Of a stretch of DNA of 64,000 bases, positions 24,049 to 33,903 are shown one piece after another. The stretch covers positions 1,984,001 through 2,048,000 of the forward strand of contig OY829843.1 in assembly GCA_963691885.1 (NCBI GenBank), written 5' to 3'. The notes under the pieces are model-generated. The model worked only from the letters and a program-made list of their open reading frames with translations, was not told where the DNA came from and searched no databases. The stretch is from G963691885 sp963691885 (GTDB taxonomy: Bacteria; Pseudomonadota; Alphaproteobacteria; UBA8366; Aestuariispiraceae). Position 1 is the first letter of the stretch. Each line of letters begins with the position of its first letter. A program made the translations under genes and the position numbers.

Positions 24049-24783
24049 TTACCCCTCTTTTTCAGCAATGTAGTTGCGGATGAGTTCGCGGTAGCGGTTG
24101 CCGTCGAAGCTGGGGAAATGGCCGCCATGGACGACGCGGACGGGGAGCTCGTAGATGCGCTTCATCTGTTCGACATAGGTGGGGATATCCCCATCGATCA
24201 GGGGGCCGTCATAGATCATATCGCCCGAGAAGAGGATGCCGGTCGCCTTTTCCCAAAGCATGATCTCACCCTCGGCATGGCCTGGCGTGTGCAGTACTTC
24301 AAAGACCCTGTCGCCGAGGTCTATGACATCGCCCTCGTCGATCAGGCGGGTCGCGGGTGCCTTCTTAACCGCATATTCGGTTGAGCTGTAGGGTGTTGCG
24401 GGCAGGGCTGTGAAAATATCGTCCGTCACATAATCCTCTGCCAGTGTATTGGCGCGGGTCGGGTTCGCCATGATCGCGGCCTCCGCCGGGTGGACGAGGC
24501 GTTCCTCAAACTCATGGTGACAGCCGATATGGTCGAAATGGGTGTGGCTGGCAACGGCGATGCAATTCTTTTCAGTCACCAGCGGCACATGTTCACGCAG
24601 GCTGACGACACCCATGCCGGAATCCACCAGCATGTCGCGATCCCGCCCCCGTATATGCCAGAGGTTACATCTGTAGAACTCTTTGATATAGGGTTCGCCG
24701 ATATAGGTGACATCATTATCGACGCGACGCACCTCGTACCAGTCGCTCGGATCTATGCGCTTCATTGGGGGTGAATGCTCCAT
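24049..24783 (-). CDS. Metallo-beta-lactamase-fold hydrolase
   Basis: A 244-residue MBL-fold enzyme with the metal-binding motif SHTHFDHIG, the later His in HTPGHAEGEI, the Asp in FSGDMIYDGP and a final His in VHGGHFPSFDG. The closest generic type is a glyoxalase II/flavin-free MBL hydrolase; the substrate is not evident. The ATG at 24783 has AGGA six bases upstream; the extension to 24921 overlaps the ABC gene and is rejected. It is the last gene of the PotABCD-type operon, eight bases after the ATPase gene, so it likely processes the imported compound. Confidence 0.87.
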   Translation of the reverse strand: MEHSPPMKRIDPSDWYEVRRVDNDVTYIGEPYIKEFYRCNLWHIRGRDRDMLVDSGMGVVSLREHVPLVTEKNCIAVASHTHFDHIGCHHEFEERLVHPAEAAIMANPTRANTLAEDYVTDDIFTALPATPYSSTEYAVKKAPATRLIDEGDVIDLGDRVFEVLHTPGHAEGEIMLWEKATGILFSGDMIYDGPLIDGDIPTYVEQMKRIYELPVRVVHGGHFPSFDGNRYRELIRNYIAEKEG

Positions 24784-24791
24784 AAGGTTTC

Positions 24792-25850
24792 CTAACGCGT
24801 TAACAGTACCATGTCGGATGGGTTGGCATAGAGTGTCAGATCGGTTCCAGGTGCCGCACTGTCCCGTTGACCCAGCCGGATTTTGAAGGGGGGTTCCATG
24901 CCCTCGACCTTCGCCAGACATTGCTGATGGGTTCCAAAGAAGCCGGTTTCGATAACTTGCGCGGTGCCGAGTTTTTGCCCGACAGATTCGGTTGTGCCCA
25001 AATGTTCCGGCCGCACTGAAAGCGTGACAGGGGTCCCTTGGTCCGCCGAGCCCGCAACCTCAATCAGCCCAAGCGGGGTAGAGACCGTTACACTTGTCTC
25101 GGTGGCACCCGTCACCGTGCCGTCAATGAAATTGCTCTCCCCCATAAAATCGGCGGTAAAGCGGGAGGCAGGACGCAGATAGATGCGGGAGGGTGGACCC
25201 ATATCTTCGATGAAACCGTCATTCATCACCACGATCAAATCGGCAATCGCCATTGCCTCTTCCTGATCATGGGTGACATGGACGAAGGTTGTCCCGACAC
25301 GCCGTTGAATGGCCTTTAACTCGTTCTGCATCTGTCTGCGTAGCTTCATATCAAGTGCGCCCAAGGGTTCATCAAGCAGCAGCACGGCGGGCTCCACCGC
25401 CAGCGCACGGGCAAGCGCGATGCGTTGCCGCTGCCCGCCGGACAATTCATGTATGCGCCGCGTGGCAAGATGGGCAAGACCAACCATCGACAGGGCGTCC
25501 GCCACCCGGTTTTTCTGTTCGGCTTTTGGAACGTTGCGCATTTTCAGGCCGAAGGCGACATTTGCCGCAACCGACATATGAGGGAAAAGCGCGTAATCCT
25601 GAAACACCGTTGTCGTAGGTCGTTTTGCCGGCGGAATGCCGGTGACATCCTGACCATCGATCAGAACATGCCCCCGGGTCGGGTCAAGGAATCCGCCCAG
25701 TATGTTGAGAAGCGTTGTCTTCCCACCACCGGACGGGCCCAGGAAAACAACGAAACCGCCTTTTTCAATAGCAAGGTTGATGCCGGTGACCGCGCGTTTG
25801 TCACCGAACATCATCTCAATATCGCGAAACTCAACAGCGAAATCGGTCAC
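24792..25850 (-). CDS. PotA-type ABC transporter ATP-binding protein
   Basis: The 352-residue ATPase contains Walker A (GPSGGGKTT), Q-loop (VFQDYALFPHM), signature (LSGGQRQRIALARAL), Walker B (LLLDEPLGALD) and H-loop (HVTHDQEEAM), followed by a TOBE domain (VRPEHLG...). This is the polyamine/iron type of import ATPase. The GTG at 25850 overlaps the permease stop as GTGA and has AAGGGA upstream. A longer frame to 25970 runs into the permease gene and is rejected. Confidence 0.93.
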   Translation of the reverse strand: MTDFAVEFRDIEMMFGDKRAVTGINLAIEKGGFVVFLGPSGGGKTTLLNILGGFLDPTRGHVLIDGQDVTGIPPAKRPTTTVFQDYALFPHMSVAANVAFGLKMRNVPKAEQKNRVADALSMVGLAHLATRRIHELSGGQRQRIALARALAVEPAVLLLDEPLGALDMKLRRQMQNELKAIQRRVGTTFVHVTHDQEEAMAIADLIVVMNDGFIEDMGPPSRIYLRPASRFTADFMGESNFIDGTVTGATETSVTVSTPLGLIEVAGSADQGTPVTLSVRPEHLGTTESVGQKLGTAQVIETGFFGTHQQCLAKVEGMEPPFKIRLGQRDSAAPGTDLTLYANPSDMVLLTR

Positions 25851-26626
25851 GAGCGTTCCCTTCTGAACAGCACCCGGTCGAGCAGGAAAACAATGGCGAC
25901 CGAAAACAAAAAGACGAAACTGCCAACCGCATTGGTCTTTGGGTTGAGGCCCGTGCGCAGCATACTCCATATTTCGACCGGCAAGGTCACGTCAAACCGG
26001 CTGACCATGAAGGCGATAATAAACTCATCCCATGAAAAGGTAACCGAAAGGAAAAATGCCGCAAACAGGGCCGGCCATAACATGGGAACGGTAATGAAAA
26101 GGATAACCTTCCATTCGCTGGCCCCGAGATCTCGGGCTGCACGTTCGATATTGGCTTGATGCGCGCCCATCTGACTAAACGTGATCGCAAAACACAGCGG
26201 CAGATTGATGACCACATGGCCGATCATGATGGTCAGTAAAGACTTTGGAATGCCAAGGGTGTTAAAGGTGATCAAGAGTCCCATTGCGATGATCAGATAA
26301 CTGACGGTCAGCGGCCCGGTGAGAAGCCCCTGCCAGACCCCTGCCAGGCCGATGCGATGTCTGGCCAGTGCATAGGCTGCCAGAAACCCGAGGACGAGCG
26401 CCACAGCGGAAGAGACGACGGCCACAAGAATGGAGTTGAGTAGCGCGTCGGTCACGCGGCCATCATTCAGAAAAGCGGCATACCATTTGAGGCTGGGTCC
26501 ATTGAATGGCGGGATCGGAACCCGCGACTCCTGAAAAGAGAACAGCACCAGGACGGCAACGGGCAAAAAGATAAAACCGTAAATCGAGATCGCATAGATC
26601 CAGGAGGGCAGATTTCTGATCATCAT
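25847..26626 (-). CDS. PotC-type ABC transporter permease
   Basis: A 259-residue membrane protein with six predicted spans and the permease EAA-like loop (ERAARDLGASEWKVILFITV then PMLWPAL). It has the common C-terminal WDEFIIAFMVSRFDVTLPV feature of PotC/YdcV-type permeases. It overlaps the downstream ATPase gene by four bases and follows the second permease by six bases. Confidence 0.92.
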   Translation of the reverse strand: MMIRNLPSWIYAISIYGFIFLPVAVLVLFSFQESRVPIPPFNGPSLKWYAAFLNDGRVTDALLNSILVAVVSSAVALVLGFLAAYALARHRIGLAGVWQGLLTGPLTVSYLIIAMGLLITFNTLGIPKSLLTIMIGHVVINLPLCFAITFSQMGAHQANIERAARDLGASEWKVILFITVPMLWPALFAAFFLSVTFSWDEFIIAFMVSRFDVTLPVEIWSMLRTGLNPKTNAVGSFVFLFSVAIVFLLDRVLFRRERS

Positions 26627-26632
26627 CCCCTC

Positions 26633-27499
26633 CTACAGCCGATCCAGTTTGAGCCACCTGGCACAGGCGAGGTAAACCATGCTGACGACCACCATCAAAA
26701 TCATGGCAAGTGCAGAGGCGGTGGGGAAGTCGGATCGTCGCTCAATCTGCAGCATTATTGCCTGGGGAAGAAGCAGCTCCCGTTTGCCACCCAGTATTGC
26801 CGGGGTGATGTAATCTCCAATGCACAGGACGAATGTCAGAAAAGCACCGACCATAATGCCGGGCAGGGTCAATGGTAGAATGACATAGACGAAGGTCCGT
26901 ATTGGCCCGGCGCCCAGATCTGCAGCGGCCTTGCGGTAGTTGCGGGGCAGTTGGCGAAGATTGGCATAGATCGTCAGGGTCAGCAGCATGACAAAGAAAT
27001 GCACGAAACCGATGACAGTCGCCGACCGGTCATTGGCAAAGGATACCGGTTCCGCGGTGATGCCCGTATCCAGCAGGAAGTTTGATATGATCCCCCCTTC
27101 CGAGAGAACCAGCAGCCAGGAATAGGACCGCACAAGATAGGACGTCCAGAAGGGCAGAATGGCGAAGATCAAGGCCAAGCGTTGCCAGCGCTCCGGCACT
27201 TTTTCAGCGAGGATATAGGCGAAGGGATAGGCCAGTGAAATGCTGATGATTGTCACCAGAAAGGTAACTTCCAGCGAGTTTACGAGAGATTCCCACAAAA
27301 ATGATTTGGCAAAGAAATTTTCGTAATTTTGGAGGGAGACCTCTGTGATCAGCCGGTTCCCGACCCGTTTCCAGAGACTGTAGACCGCCATAATGGCGAC
27401 CGGCAAAACGAAGAAGACGGCCGTCCAGGTAAGTGCCGGCAACAGAAACCCCCAGGCCTGCACTGTCTTTGGTGCGCGCCTGGGGGGTGTTCTGGCCAT
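26633..27499 (-). CDS. PotB-type ABC transporter permease
   Basis: A 288-residue permease with six predicted spans, the EAA-like loop (YRKAAADLGAGPIRTFVYVI, LPLTLPGIMVG) and the conserved IGDYITPAILGGKRELLLPQ segment seen in PotB/YdcU-type proteins. It starts MARTPPRRAPKTVQA and lies 58 bases downstream of the binding-protein gene. Confidence 0.92.
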   Translation of the reverse strand: MARTPPRRAPKTVQAWGFLLPALTWTAVFFVLPVAIMAVYSLWKRVGNRLITEVSLQNYENFFAKSFLWESLVNSLEVTFLVTIISISLAYPFAYILAEKVPERWQRLALIFAILPFWTSYLVRSYSWLLVLSEGGIISNFLLDTGITAEPVSFANDRSATVIGFVHFFVMLLTLTIYANLRQLPRNYRKAAADLGAGPIRTFVYVILPLTLPGIMVGAFLTFVLCIGDYITPAILGGKRELLLPQAIMLQIERRSDFPTASALAMILMVVVSMVYLACARWLKLDRL

Positions 27500-27557
27500 A
27501 TAGCTTTACCTTTTCCGCGGCGTTTGAGTACCGCCAAAATAGATGAATGCCGTCGGC

Positions 27558-28625
27558 CTAATGCTGCAGGAATTCAGCCCAGACGTCGAGCATCTGCGTG
27601 TCCAGCTCTGCATCCGGAATGAAATAACGGTGGGAGTTGGCCTGGAACCCCGGCTGTTCGTCCCAGCGCAGGGCCGCGCGCTGCTCTTCGGTCAGAAGCT
27701 CTTTGGCCTTTGAATTTGCGGGCATGCCCCAGAAGCAGGATGATGTCGCCAAGCGAGCCTGGCCTTCCGGGCTCATGATGTATTTTACGAACTCAATCGC
27801 GAGGTCCTTTTTCTCGGAGGATTCGAAAACGGCAATTGACTGACTCCACAGCATACCGCCCTGATCCGGCAGCACCCAGTCCAGTTCAGGTTGTTCTGCT
27901 GAAAGAACGGACACTGCCCATTCACCACCACCGATCAGGATATCCGCTTCGCCAACAGCCAACGCGGTTGAGGATGCGACGACATCGCCGACCATAACGG
28001 AATTGTCTTTAAGCTTGAACAGCTCCTCACGCATCGCCGGCAAGACATCGGCGGTAATCTCGGACGGCTTGATCCCCATCTTGAGGGCAACGAGATCCAT
28101 CAGCGGGATGTAATAGTCATAAACCGCGATCCGCCCTTTGTACTTGTCGGACCAAAGCGTGGACAGGTCCCGCATGTCGGCAGGGTCCACTTTGTCTTTG
28201 TTGTAGGAGATCACGTTGTAGCCAAATTTCTCCATAATCGCGTACATCTTGCCGTCTTTGAATGTCATGTCGCGCATCTGAACCGCTTCGAAGACATCAT
28301 CGAGCGGCAGTTCGTCAGCCGGTAATTCGGCAAGCAGACCGGATTCGACCACACCCGGGACATCGACGCCGTCGATGACAAATACATCCCAATCGCCGGG
28401 TCGTGACTGTTCGACAATCGCCAGGGCGGCCCCCGTCCCTTCATATTCCTTCAGGTTAACCTTGACGTTGAATTTCTCTTCAAATGGCTGAATCAGCGCC
28501 GGATCCGTGTGATCGCACCAGACAAGCGCATTCAGCTCGTCCGTCGCAACCGCCTGTGTTGCGAGTAAACTGACAGCTGCCAATGCGGTCGCGCCGGCCA
28601 AAGCTTGGTTAATCGAATATTTCAT
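27558..28625 (-). CDS. PotD-type periplasmic substrate-binding protein
   Basis: A 355-residue exported binding protein. The signal peptide is MKYSINQALAGATALAAVSL with cleavage near TQAVA-T. The mature protein opens LNALVWCDHTDPALIQPFEE and shows the spermidine/putrescine-type fold (YEGTGAALAIVEQ, WDVFVIDGVDV, EFVKYIMSPEGQARLA). The substrate could be a polyamine, amino acid or other small cation and is not decided by sequence. The ATG at 28625 has GAGGGG upstream; the frame extends to 28739 without such a site. It is the first gene of the five-gene import operon (binding protein, two permeases, ATPase, hydrolase). Confidence 0.9.
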   Translation of the reverse strand: MKYSINQALAGATALAAVSLLATQAVATDELNALVWCDHTDPALIQPFEEKFNVKVNLKEYEGTGAALAIVEQSRPGDWDVFVIDGVDVPGVVESGLLAELPADELPLDDVFEAVQMRDMTFKDGKMYAIMEKFGYNVISYNKDKVDPADMRDLSTLWSDKYKGRIAVYDYYIPLMDLVALKMGIKPSEITADVLPAMREELFKLKDNSVMVGDVVASSTALAVGEADILIGGGEWAVSVLSAEQPELDWVLPDQGGMLWSQSIAVFESSEKKDLAIEFVKYIMSPEGQARLATSSCFWGMPANSKAKELLTEEQRAALRWDEQPGFQANSHRYFIPDAELDTQMLDVWAEFLQH

Positions 28626-29020
28626 CAAAGTTCCCCTCGTTTTCCCGGTGTGAAAGGTTTGCGAATTTGGTTCGACAGTGAGACGAGACAGGCCCGCAAA
28701 TACAATGTTAAGAGCAATTAAATGGGCCGTGGAGGACATGAGTCAACTGGTGGGGCTAACGACAAGGGAACCGTCCGAAAAGCGCGAACATATTAAGTTG
28801 TATTTCTGGTGAGATGAGCAAAGTGAAGTGCAGTAAAGCCGGAGCGGTTATTGCAAAATACCTGTTTATTAGAATCAATCGAAATATTTCCTTGATGAAT
28901 TCTTGTATATCATAATACTCAAAAAAAATCATGACGTATATCAATTACACTTAATCCGAGCTATGTCAGCGTCGTATACACTCACTACAAAGTTACGCAT
29001 TGGGCCGGAGGCACAGGCGC
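28626..29020. other. Divergent promoter region
   Basis: This 395-base gap separates the leftward transport operon from the rightward kinase relic. It becomes AT-rich at 28880-28960, as expected for promoters; I can place no defined boxes. No gene is visible. Confidence 0.4.
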
Positions 29021-30961
29021 TTGTTTGAAGGTATCAAGAATTCGCTTTCAAGTCGGGTTCGGATACTCATTCTTGCCAGTGTCCTGCTCACTGGTTTGTT
29101 GTTCTGCGTATCGACGTATTTTTCACTTAACGCGGTTCGTGATGCGGTTCTAAAAACCGGAATCGAAGATGCCTTTTCCGGGGTGAACCAGAACATTAAA
29201 CTGTTTGACCAGCTTCTCTATTCTCAGGAAGAGGGCTGGGACGCGATGTTTCAGGAAAAATTGCCGGAGCTTGCATCCTACATCACCGAGTTTGATGTTG
29301 TGCCATCAGACCTTTCACCGGAGATGCTATCGTCAATCGCCAGCGATCATGGTTTCAGCAGCCTTTACATTGTAAACGAAGATCTTGTGGTAGTGGCCAC
29401 AAGCTATGCGCCCGAAATGGGTCTGGATCTGAAGAGTTTCAGCACGGAATACACAGATTATCTAAGAGAAATACAAAAAAGCGGTCTTGTACATGTGGAC
29501 CGTGTCTCAACGTCTTCAGTTACGGGCAAAATCAAGAAATATGGATACTATAACCCACCCGGATCGATTTACTTGATTAACACAGACATCGATGTACTGG
29601 ATCGACTGAGGGACGATACAGCGTATGATTTTGGCGAGTTTCTGTTTCGGGATCTCCGCAATAACATCAAGGAAGAGAACAACCTGGTCGATGCGTTTGA
29701 CCTCTTCATCATAACTGAAATCGACCGATGGTCGATGTTGAACGAGGGCGGCACACTGGATGATCTGATCGCATCCCGTGTTTATGACGGCGAGTCGGAA
29801 GTCAGCACCTTCGAAGAAAACAGGACCATTTACCGCGAAGTCATGTTGCCTAATCATGACAATCCCGGGGTTAAGTTTGTTGCTGCGGTGACATTCAACG
29901 ACGGTGTTTTTTCTGACAGCCTTGTGCAGAACACGGCGATTGTAATGATTTTTGGTCTTGTCCTCAGTCTGGCGGTGTCGCTGGTTCTCTCCAGCCTGTT
30001 CTTCGGCCGGAATTTCGTTCGAAGGTTACAATTGATAACGGCCGGCGTGGCGGATATGGCCAGGGACCCAACCTTTAGAATTTCGGTTTCGGGCAAAGAT
30101 GATATCGCGGTAGCGGCTGGTGCCATTAATGAACTGGCTAACCAGGTTGAGACCAGAGAAAGGAACCTGCAGGACGCAAACCAGGGACTTGAGAGAAAGG
30201 TGATGGAACGCACAAGGGAATTGTTGATCGCGAAGCAGTAGGCAGAGCAATCCAATAAGGCGAAGTCCGAATTCCTTGCGGCAATGAGTCATGATCTTCG
30301 CACGCCACTCAACGCCATCATTGGATTCAGTGAAATGATGCGTGACCAGTATTTTGGCCCGCTGGGTGATAAACGTTACGAAGAATATACCAAAGACATC
30401 CATAAAAGCGGGACGCTTCTGGTAAGTCTGATTGATGATATTCTGGACCTTTCGAAGATTGAGGCGAAAAAATATGACCTCCAGGAGGATCGTCTGAACC
30501 TCAACGATCTGGTGAAGGAGTGCTTAACCCAGAATAAAATTGCCGCAGAAGCCAAGCAGCAGATCATTCGTGTTGACTTGCCCGTAGATTTTCCGGCCCT
30601 ACTTGCGGATCACCGGGCCATCCTGCAAATCCTCAACAATATTCTGTCCAATGCGATCAAGTTTTCCGAGAAGGGCAAGGCGATCGAGCTGCAAGGTGGG
30701 TTGAGCCGGGATGGTGGAATTATGTTAACGGTCACCGACACAGGCATCGGCATCTCACCGAAAGATATTGCGCTTATCACGCAACCCTTCATGCAGGTCC
30801 AGTCCAGCCATAGCATCGCGCGGGAAAGTAGTGGCCTCGGGCTTTATCTGGTTAGCAGCCTCATGACCCTGCATGGTGGTGATCTCGACATCGAGAGTAA
30901 GCTTGGAGAGGGTACCGTCATCAAACTGACCTTTCCACCGGAGCGAACGATATCTGCATGA
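29021..30961 (+). pseudogene. HAMP-type sensor histidine kinase interrupted by an amber codon
   Basis: The frame begins at a TTG (29021) nine bases after GGAGG and encodes a membrane span (VRILILASVLLTGLLFCVST), a large periplasmic sensor region, a second span (NTAIVMIFGLVLSLAVSLVL), a HAMP region and a coiled coil ending ELLIAKQ. A TAG at 30239-30241 then stops translation. The same frame goes on with AEQSNKAKSEFLAAMSHDLR (phospho-His), an ATPase domain (NNILSNAIKFSEKG, DTGIGISP, SSGLGLYLVS) and a stop at 30961. A single change of CAG to TAG explains this. An ATG at 30284 lacks a ribosome binding site, so the kinase half is probably not made. No response regulator lies next to it. Confidence 0.88.
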
Positions 30962-31020
30962 CCGGATTGGGTGGGCACCGCACGCTGGATCCAGCGAGAT
31001 TTCCTTCGCTGCGTCGGTGA

Positions 31021-32232
31021 TCAGTGGCCGCCGCCAAGGCCGATGCCGACCATCAGGGCCAGCCAGACCTTTATCCGCAACCCGGCGGCTTTGATGACAC
31101 CCATTGCCTCAATCGCATGAGAGAAGAACGTGCCCTCCAGTGCACCCCTGACATGGGTTGTATAGGCTTGCACAATGCAGGCTGTTCCGTCCATCAACCG
31201 GTCGGAATGTTCGGGGTGTTCCAGCTCAAGGTAAACCAGCACATCGCCCGGTCGTCCCTGATCTTTTGGATCAAATAACCGACCCGACGGGGCAAGTTGG
31301 CCCGCTGCGATGGCCTCTTGAATAGACCGGATGCGGGCCGGCAAAACGACATCTGTCATTGCGGCGTTGAAATTGGTTTCACAAGCAACCTCAACAGCCA
31401 TCCCTTCGGTCAGGACTTGCCGCGCGACTTGAGAGAAGCCAGCAATGATAGGTTTTTTCGCGTTCGCGGGCCTGTCGGGAATGATGACCATGGCAGGGCT
31501 CAAAGCGAATTGACCCGCCCGGGCCCCTACATTGAGTGTCAATTGCTGCACCTGACCTGACACCCGGCTGAAAGTCGTGGTCTTCTCCAATGCAATGCGG
31601 GCTTCCTCGAGTGTCGCCAACGCGGTTTCTCGCTTGGCCGGAAGCATGGTGGTCAAATCCGCTTCCACCGCCTTGGATGAGGCCTGGGCCGCGACAAGGT
31701 CAGCCCGTCGGCTCGCCTCGACACTCACCGCTTCGTCAAAATCTGCTTTTCGGAACGCGGCCGATTTCTTGGCTTGAAGATCTCGTTGTCGGGCCAGTGT
31801 ATCGCTTGCCTGTTTAAACAAGGCAGCGGCACTGTCCGCCTTGGCATTGGCAGCTTCGAGGTTTGCCTGCGCGGCGACGATCCGGGCCTCAACTTCCTGC
31901 AGTTTCTTCTCGGCGGTTTCCACGCCGGCAAGCTGGGTTGAATTATCGACCGCGAAGAGAAGCTGTCCTTCATCAACCTGTTGTCCGTTGGACACATAAA
32001 CATCTGTAACCGTTCCCCCGACTTCAGAAACAACAGGCACTGTTCTGAAAGGGACCAGGCCGCTGTATGATTTCGGGTGGTAGTAGAAAATTGCAAAGAA
32101 CACGGTCAGTGCCAGAGCAAACCAGGCAAAAACCGAGACATGCACGTTGTAGAGCGTGATCGGAATACCCTTGCGCCGCAGATACACGACCCGAAGCACG
32201 AAGGGAATGGATGTAATCATCAATTCAAGCAT
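31021..32232 (-). CDS. HlyD-family membrane fusion protein
   Basis: A 403-residue protein with one N-terminal span (VFAWFALALTVFFAIFYYHP), a biotinyl-lipoyl-like hairpin (VVSEVGGTVTDVYVSNGQQV then DEGQLLFAVDNS) and a long alpha-helical coiled coil (about residues 105-220). These are features of HlyD/EmrA periplasmic adaptors of export pumps. The C-terminus ends with a hydrophobic segment and GIGLGGGH. It overlaps the small membrane gene upstream by eight bases. No matching pump or outer-membrane gene is in the window. The gene order resembles the YibI/YibH-type pairs. Confidence 0.87.
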   Translation of the reverse strand: MLELMITSIPFVLRVVYLRRKGIPITLYNVHVSVFAWFALALTVFFAIFYYHPKSYSGLVPFRTVPVVSEVGGTVTDVYVSNGQQVDEGQLLFAVDNSTQLAGVETAEKKLQEVEARIVAAQANLEAANAKADSAAALFKQASDTLARQRDLQAKKSAAFRKADFDEAVSVEASRRADLVAAQASSKAVEADLTTMLPAKRETALATLEEARIALEKTTTFSRVSGQVQQLTLNVGARAGQFALSPAMVIIPDRPANAKKPIIAGFSQVARQVLTEGMAVEVACETNFNAAMTDVVLPARIRSIQEAIAAGQLAPSGRLFDPKDQGRPGDVLVYLELEHPEHSDRLMDGTACIVQAYTTHVRGALEGTFFSHAIEAMGVIKAAGLRIKVWLALMVGIGLGGGH

Positions 32233-32578
32233 CGGGTGTACTCTTTTCCTCGCGTTTTGTCAGAGATCGCCCTTCGAGAAATATCATCACGTCCCGGGCG
32301 AGCGCCGCGAGGATGAGCGCAGCGGGAAGCAGCAGCGAAAAATGTGACAGTGGCGGCAGGATCTCATAGGCAAGGGCGACAACCAGCAGCGTTGGCACTG
32401 TGGTGCGCAAGGGTGTATCGGCCGCCTTGTGCTCTGCAAAGCGGTCAAACCGGGCGTAGAGATGGATGACACCAAGAACGACCAGCAACAGTAAAATAAC
32501 GGAAACGATCGACAAGAAATCAACCTCTCCAGGTGTTGCCCACCAGCCAGGGGCAGGGGAATTTGCGTTGTCCGACAT
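32225..32578 (-). CDS. Small membrane protein paired with HlyD-type adaptor
   Basis: A 117-residue protein (MSDNANSPAPGWWATPGEVD) with three predicted spans (SIVSVILLLLVVLGVIHLYA, TVPTLLVVALAYEILPPL, LLLPAALILAALARDVMIF). The ATG at 32578 opens the protein-like part; the earlier frame to 32680 looks random. It is translationally coupled to the HlyD gene (eight-base overlap). I do not recognise a family, though the arrangement resembles DUF3302/HlyD pairs. Confidence 0.7.
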   Translation of the reverse strand: MSDNANSPAPGWWATPGEVDFLSIVSVILLLLVVLGVIHLYARFDRFAEHKAADTPLRTTVPTLLVVALAYEILPPLSHFSLLLPAALILAALARDVMIFLEGRSLTKREEKSTPDA

Positions 32579-32815
32579 AGTTGTTACATCGCTCCATTTG
32601 CCTTGCGGTGTTTCGCGAAGAGAAATGTAAACAAGCAGAATCTGGAAGTCATCAAAACAATATCGAAATATTCTGATCAAGAACTATTGAGCAGGACCGC
32701 GCTTACTCGAACAAGCCATCGTGTCGAGCCGATTGAATGGACATTGTGACCAGAATCGCTGCCAATTTGAGGGCATATTCGTAATATTGGAACAAACAAA
32801 CAGGTGGTACCTGCG

Positions 32816-33811
32816 ATGCTTGTTGAGTGCTTCGTCCCTGATGGACCCTTCCTGGCTTACCGGGTTTCCCAAAAGGATATTGCCGCTTTGAAGCGCTTGA
32901 CCCAGGAGACGGTCGAGAACACGCCGGGGCTGAATGTAAAACCCCTCCGTTTTCTAATGGCCGCTGGCGGTGTGACTGAAATACCCGGAATGGGATTGAT
33001 CGATATTGAGCTTGGCGGACTATATCGCGGTTTCAACACGGATGCGAATGCGGGGATCCAGTTTGTCGTCCATGACGGGGATGTCTTCACGCTCGCAGCG
33101 TCACTTTCCCTTTTGTTCTACAACCAACCTAATGAACCAGATGATCCATCCCTTCCTATGGAAGAGCGGCGGAACCTTATGCTGAATTACGTTTTTGATG
33201 TGGCGCCGACCGGGAAGGTGGGTGTGACATGCCTGACAGCGGCAAATGCTTTTGCAACCAGCTGCGCTGCCTTTGACATGATGACCATTTTGTGGGAATT
33301 CAAAAATCTCTCTACGCAATTCAGCAGTTTTGCTTCGCATGCCATGACCGAAGTTTATCTGGCGGAAGAAGATCGATGGGTTCTTCTTGATGTAGATCGC
33401 GGCGCCTATTTTCATCGGGGTGATAATGGTGCGCTGTCTTGCGATGAGTTTCTGGAATGCGGGGAAACAGGGGAAACCATTCACGTGACCTACTTGACAA
33501 ATAAGCGCTATGCAGGATTTGGCCGGGGTGAAAGGGTCAAGATCCAAATGGACTTCGTCAGCGAGCTATATGAGCTGGGTGGAACCCCGTTCGACAAGGA
33601 TTTTTATCAAATTATTGCCCAATCTGAAATCGTCACTGGTGTGAGTGTCCACAGGGATAAAAGGCTCTTAACAACAGAGCAGAGTAAAAATAGGTCGAAA
33701 AAGCTGTATCAGGCACGCAATGGCGACTTTAGTGAATGGGAAGCGAATTTGATCGATGTTGTCGGAAAATTTCAGACTGAATACCCAGAAACCGGCGCGG
33801 TCTCCTCTTGA
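32816..33811 (+). CDS. Transglutaminase-like cysteine enzyme
   Basis: The 331-residue protein (MLVECFVPDGPFLAYRVSQK...) has a central part that fits the transglutaminase-like fold: a Cys (C150 in ATSCAAFDMM, or C139 in GVTCL) before a helix, then H175 in SHAMTEVYLAEEDRW and D192 in VLLDVDRG, giving a plausible Cys-His-Asp triad. N-terminal about 100 residues are unrelated to known domains. The ATG at 32816 is preceded by AGGTGG. It is monocistronic or leads into the PAS_5 gene. The target protein or glycan is unknown. Confidence 0.6.
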   Translation: MLVECFVPDGPFLAYRVSQKDIAALKRLTQETVENTPGLNVKPLRFLMAAGGVTEIPGMGLIDIELGGLYRGFNTDANAGIQFVVHDGDVFTLAASLSLLFYNQPNEPDDPSLPMEERRNLMLNYVFDVAPTGKVGVTCLTAANAFATSCAAFDMMTILWEFKNLSTQFSSFASHAMTEVYLAEEDRWVLLDVDRGAYFHRGDNGALSCDEFLECGETGETIHVTYLTNKRYAGFGRGERVKIQMDFVSELYELGGTPFDKDFYQIIAQSEIVTGVSVHRDKRLLTTEQSKNRSKKLYQARNGDFSEWEANLIDVVGKFQTEYPETGAVSS

Positions 33812-33903
33812 TTCCTGCCAGATCACCTGTTTCACCGGGAGAGTTCTTAACATAGTAATTTACTTTAAACGATAATTAGGAAATAACTGTTGCAGGGTGC
33901 TGC

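Noticed and set aside
25425..26159. Plus-strand open frame of 244 codons
   Set aside because: It is antisense to the ABC ATPase and permease genes, both with full motifs.
30983..30996. 14-bp palindrome CGCTGGATCCAGCG between convergent genes as a terminator
   Set aside because: The stem is only five base pairs around a GATC loop and no T-run follows.
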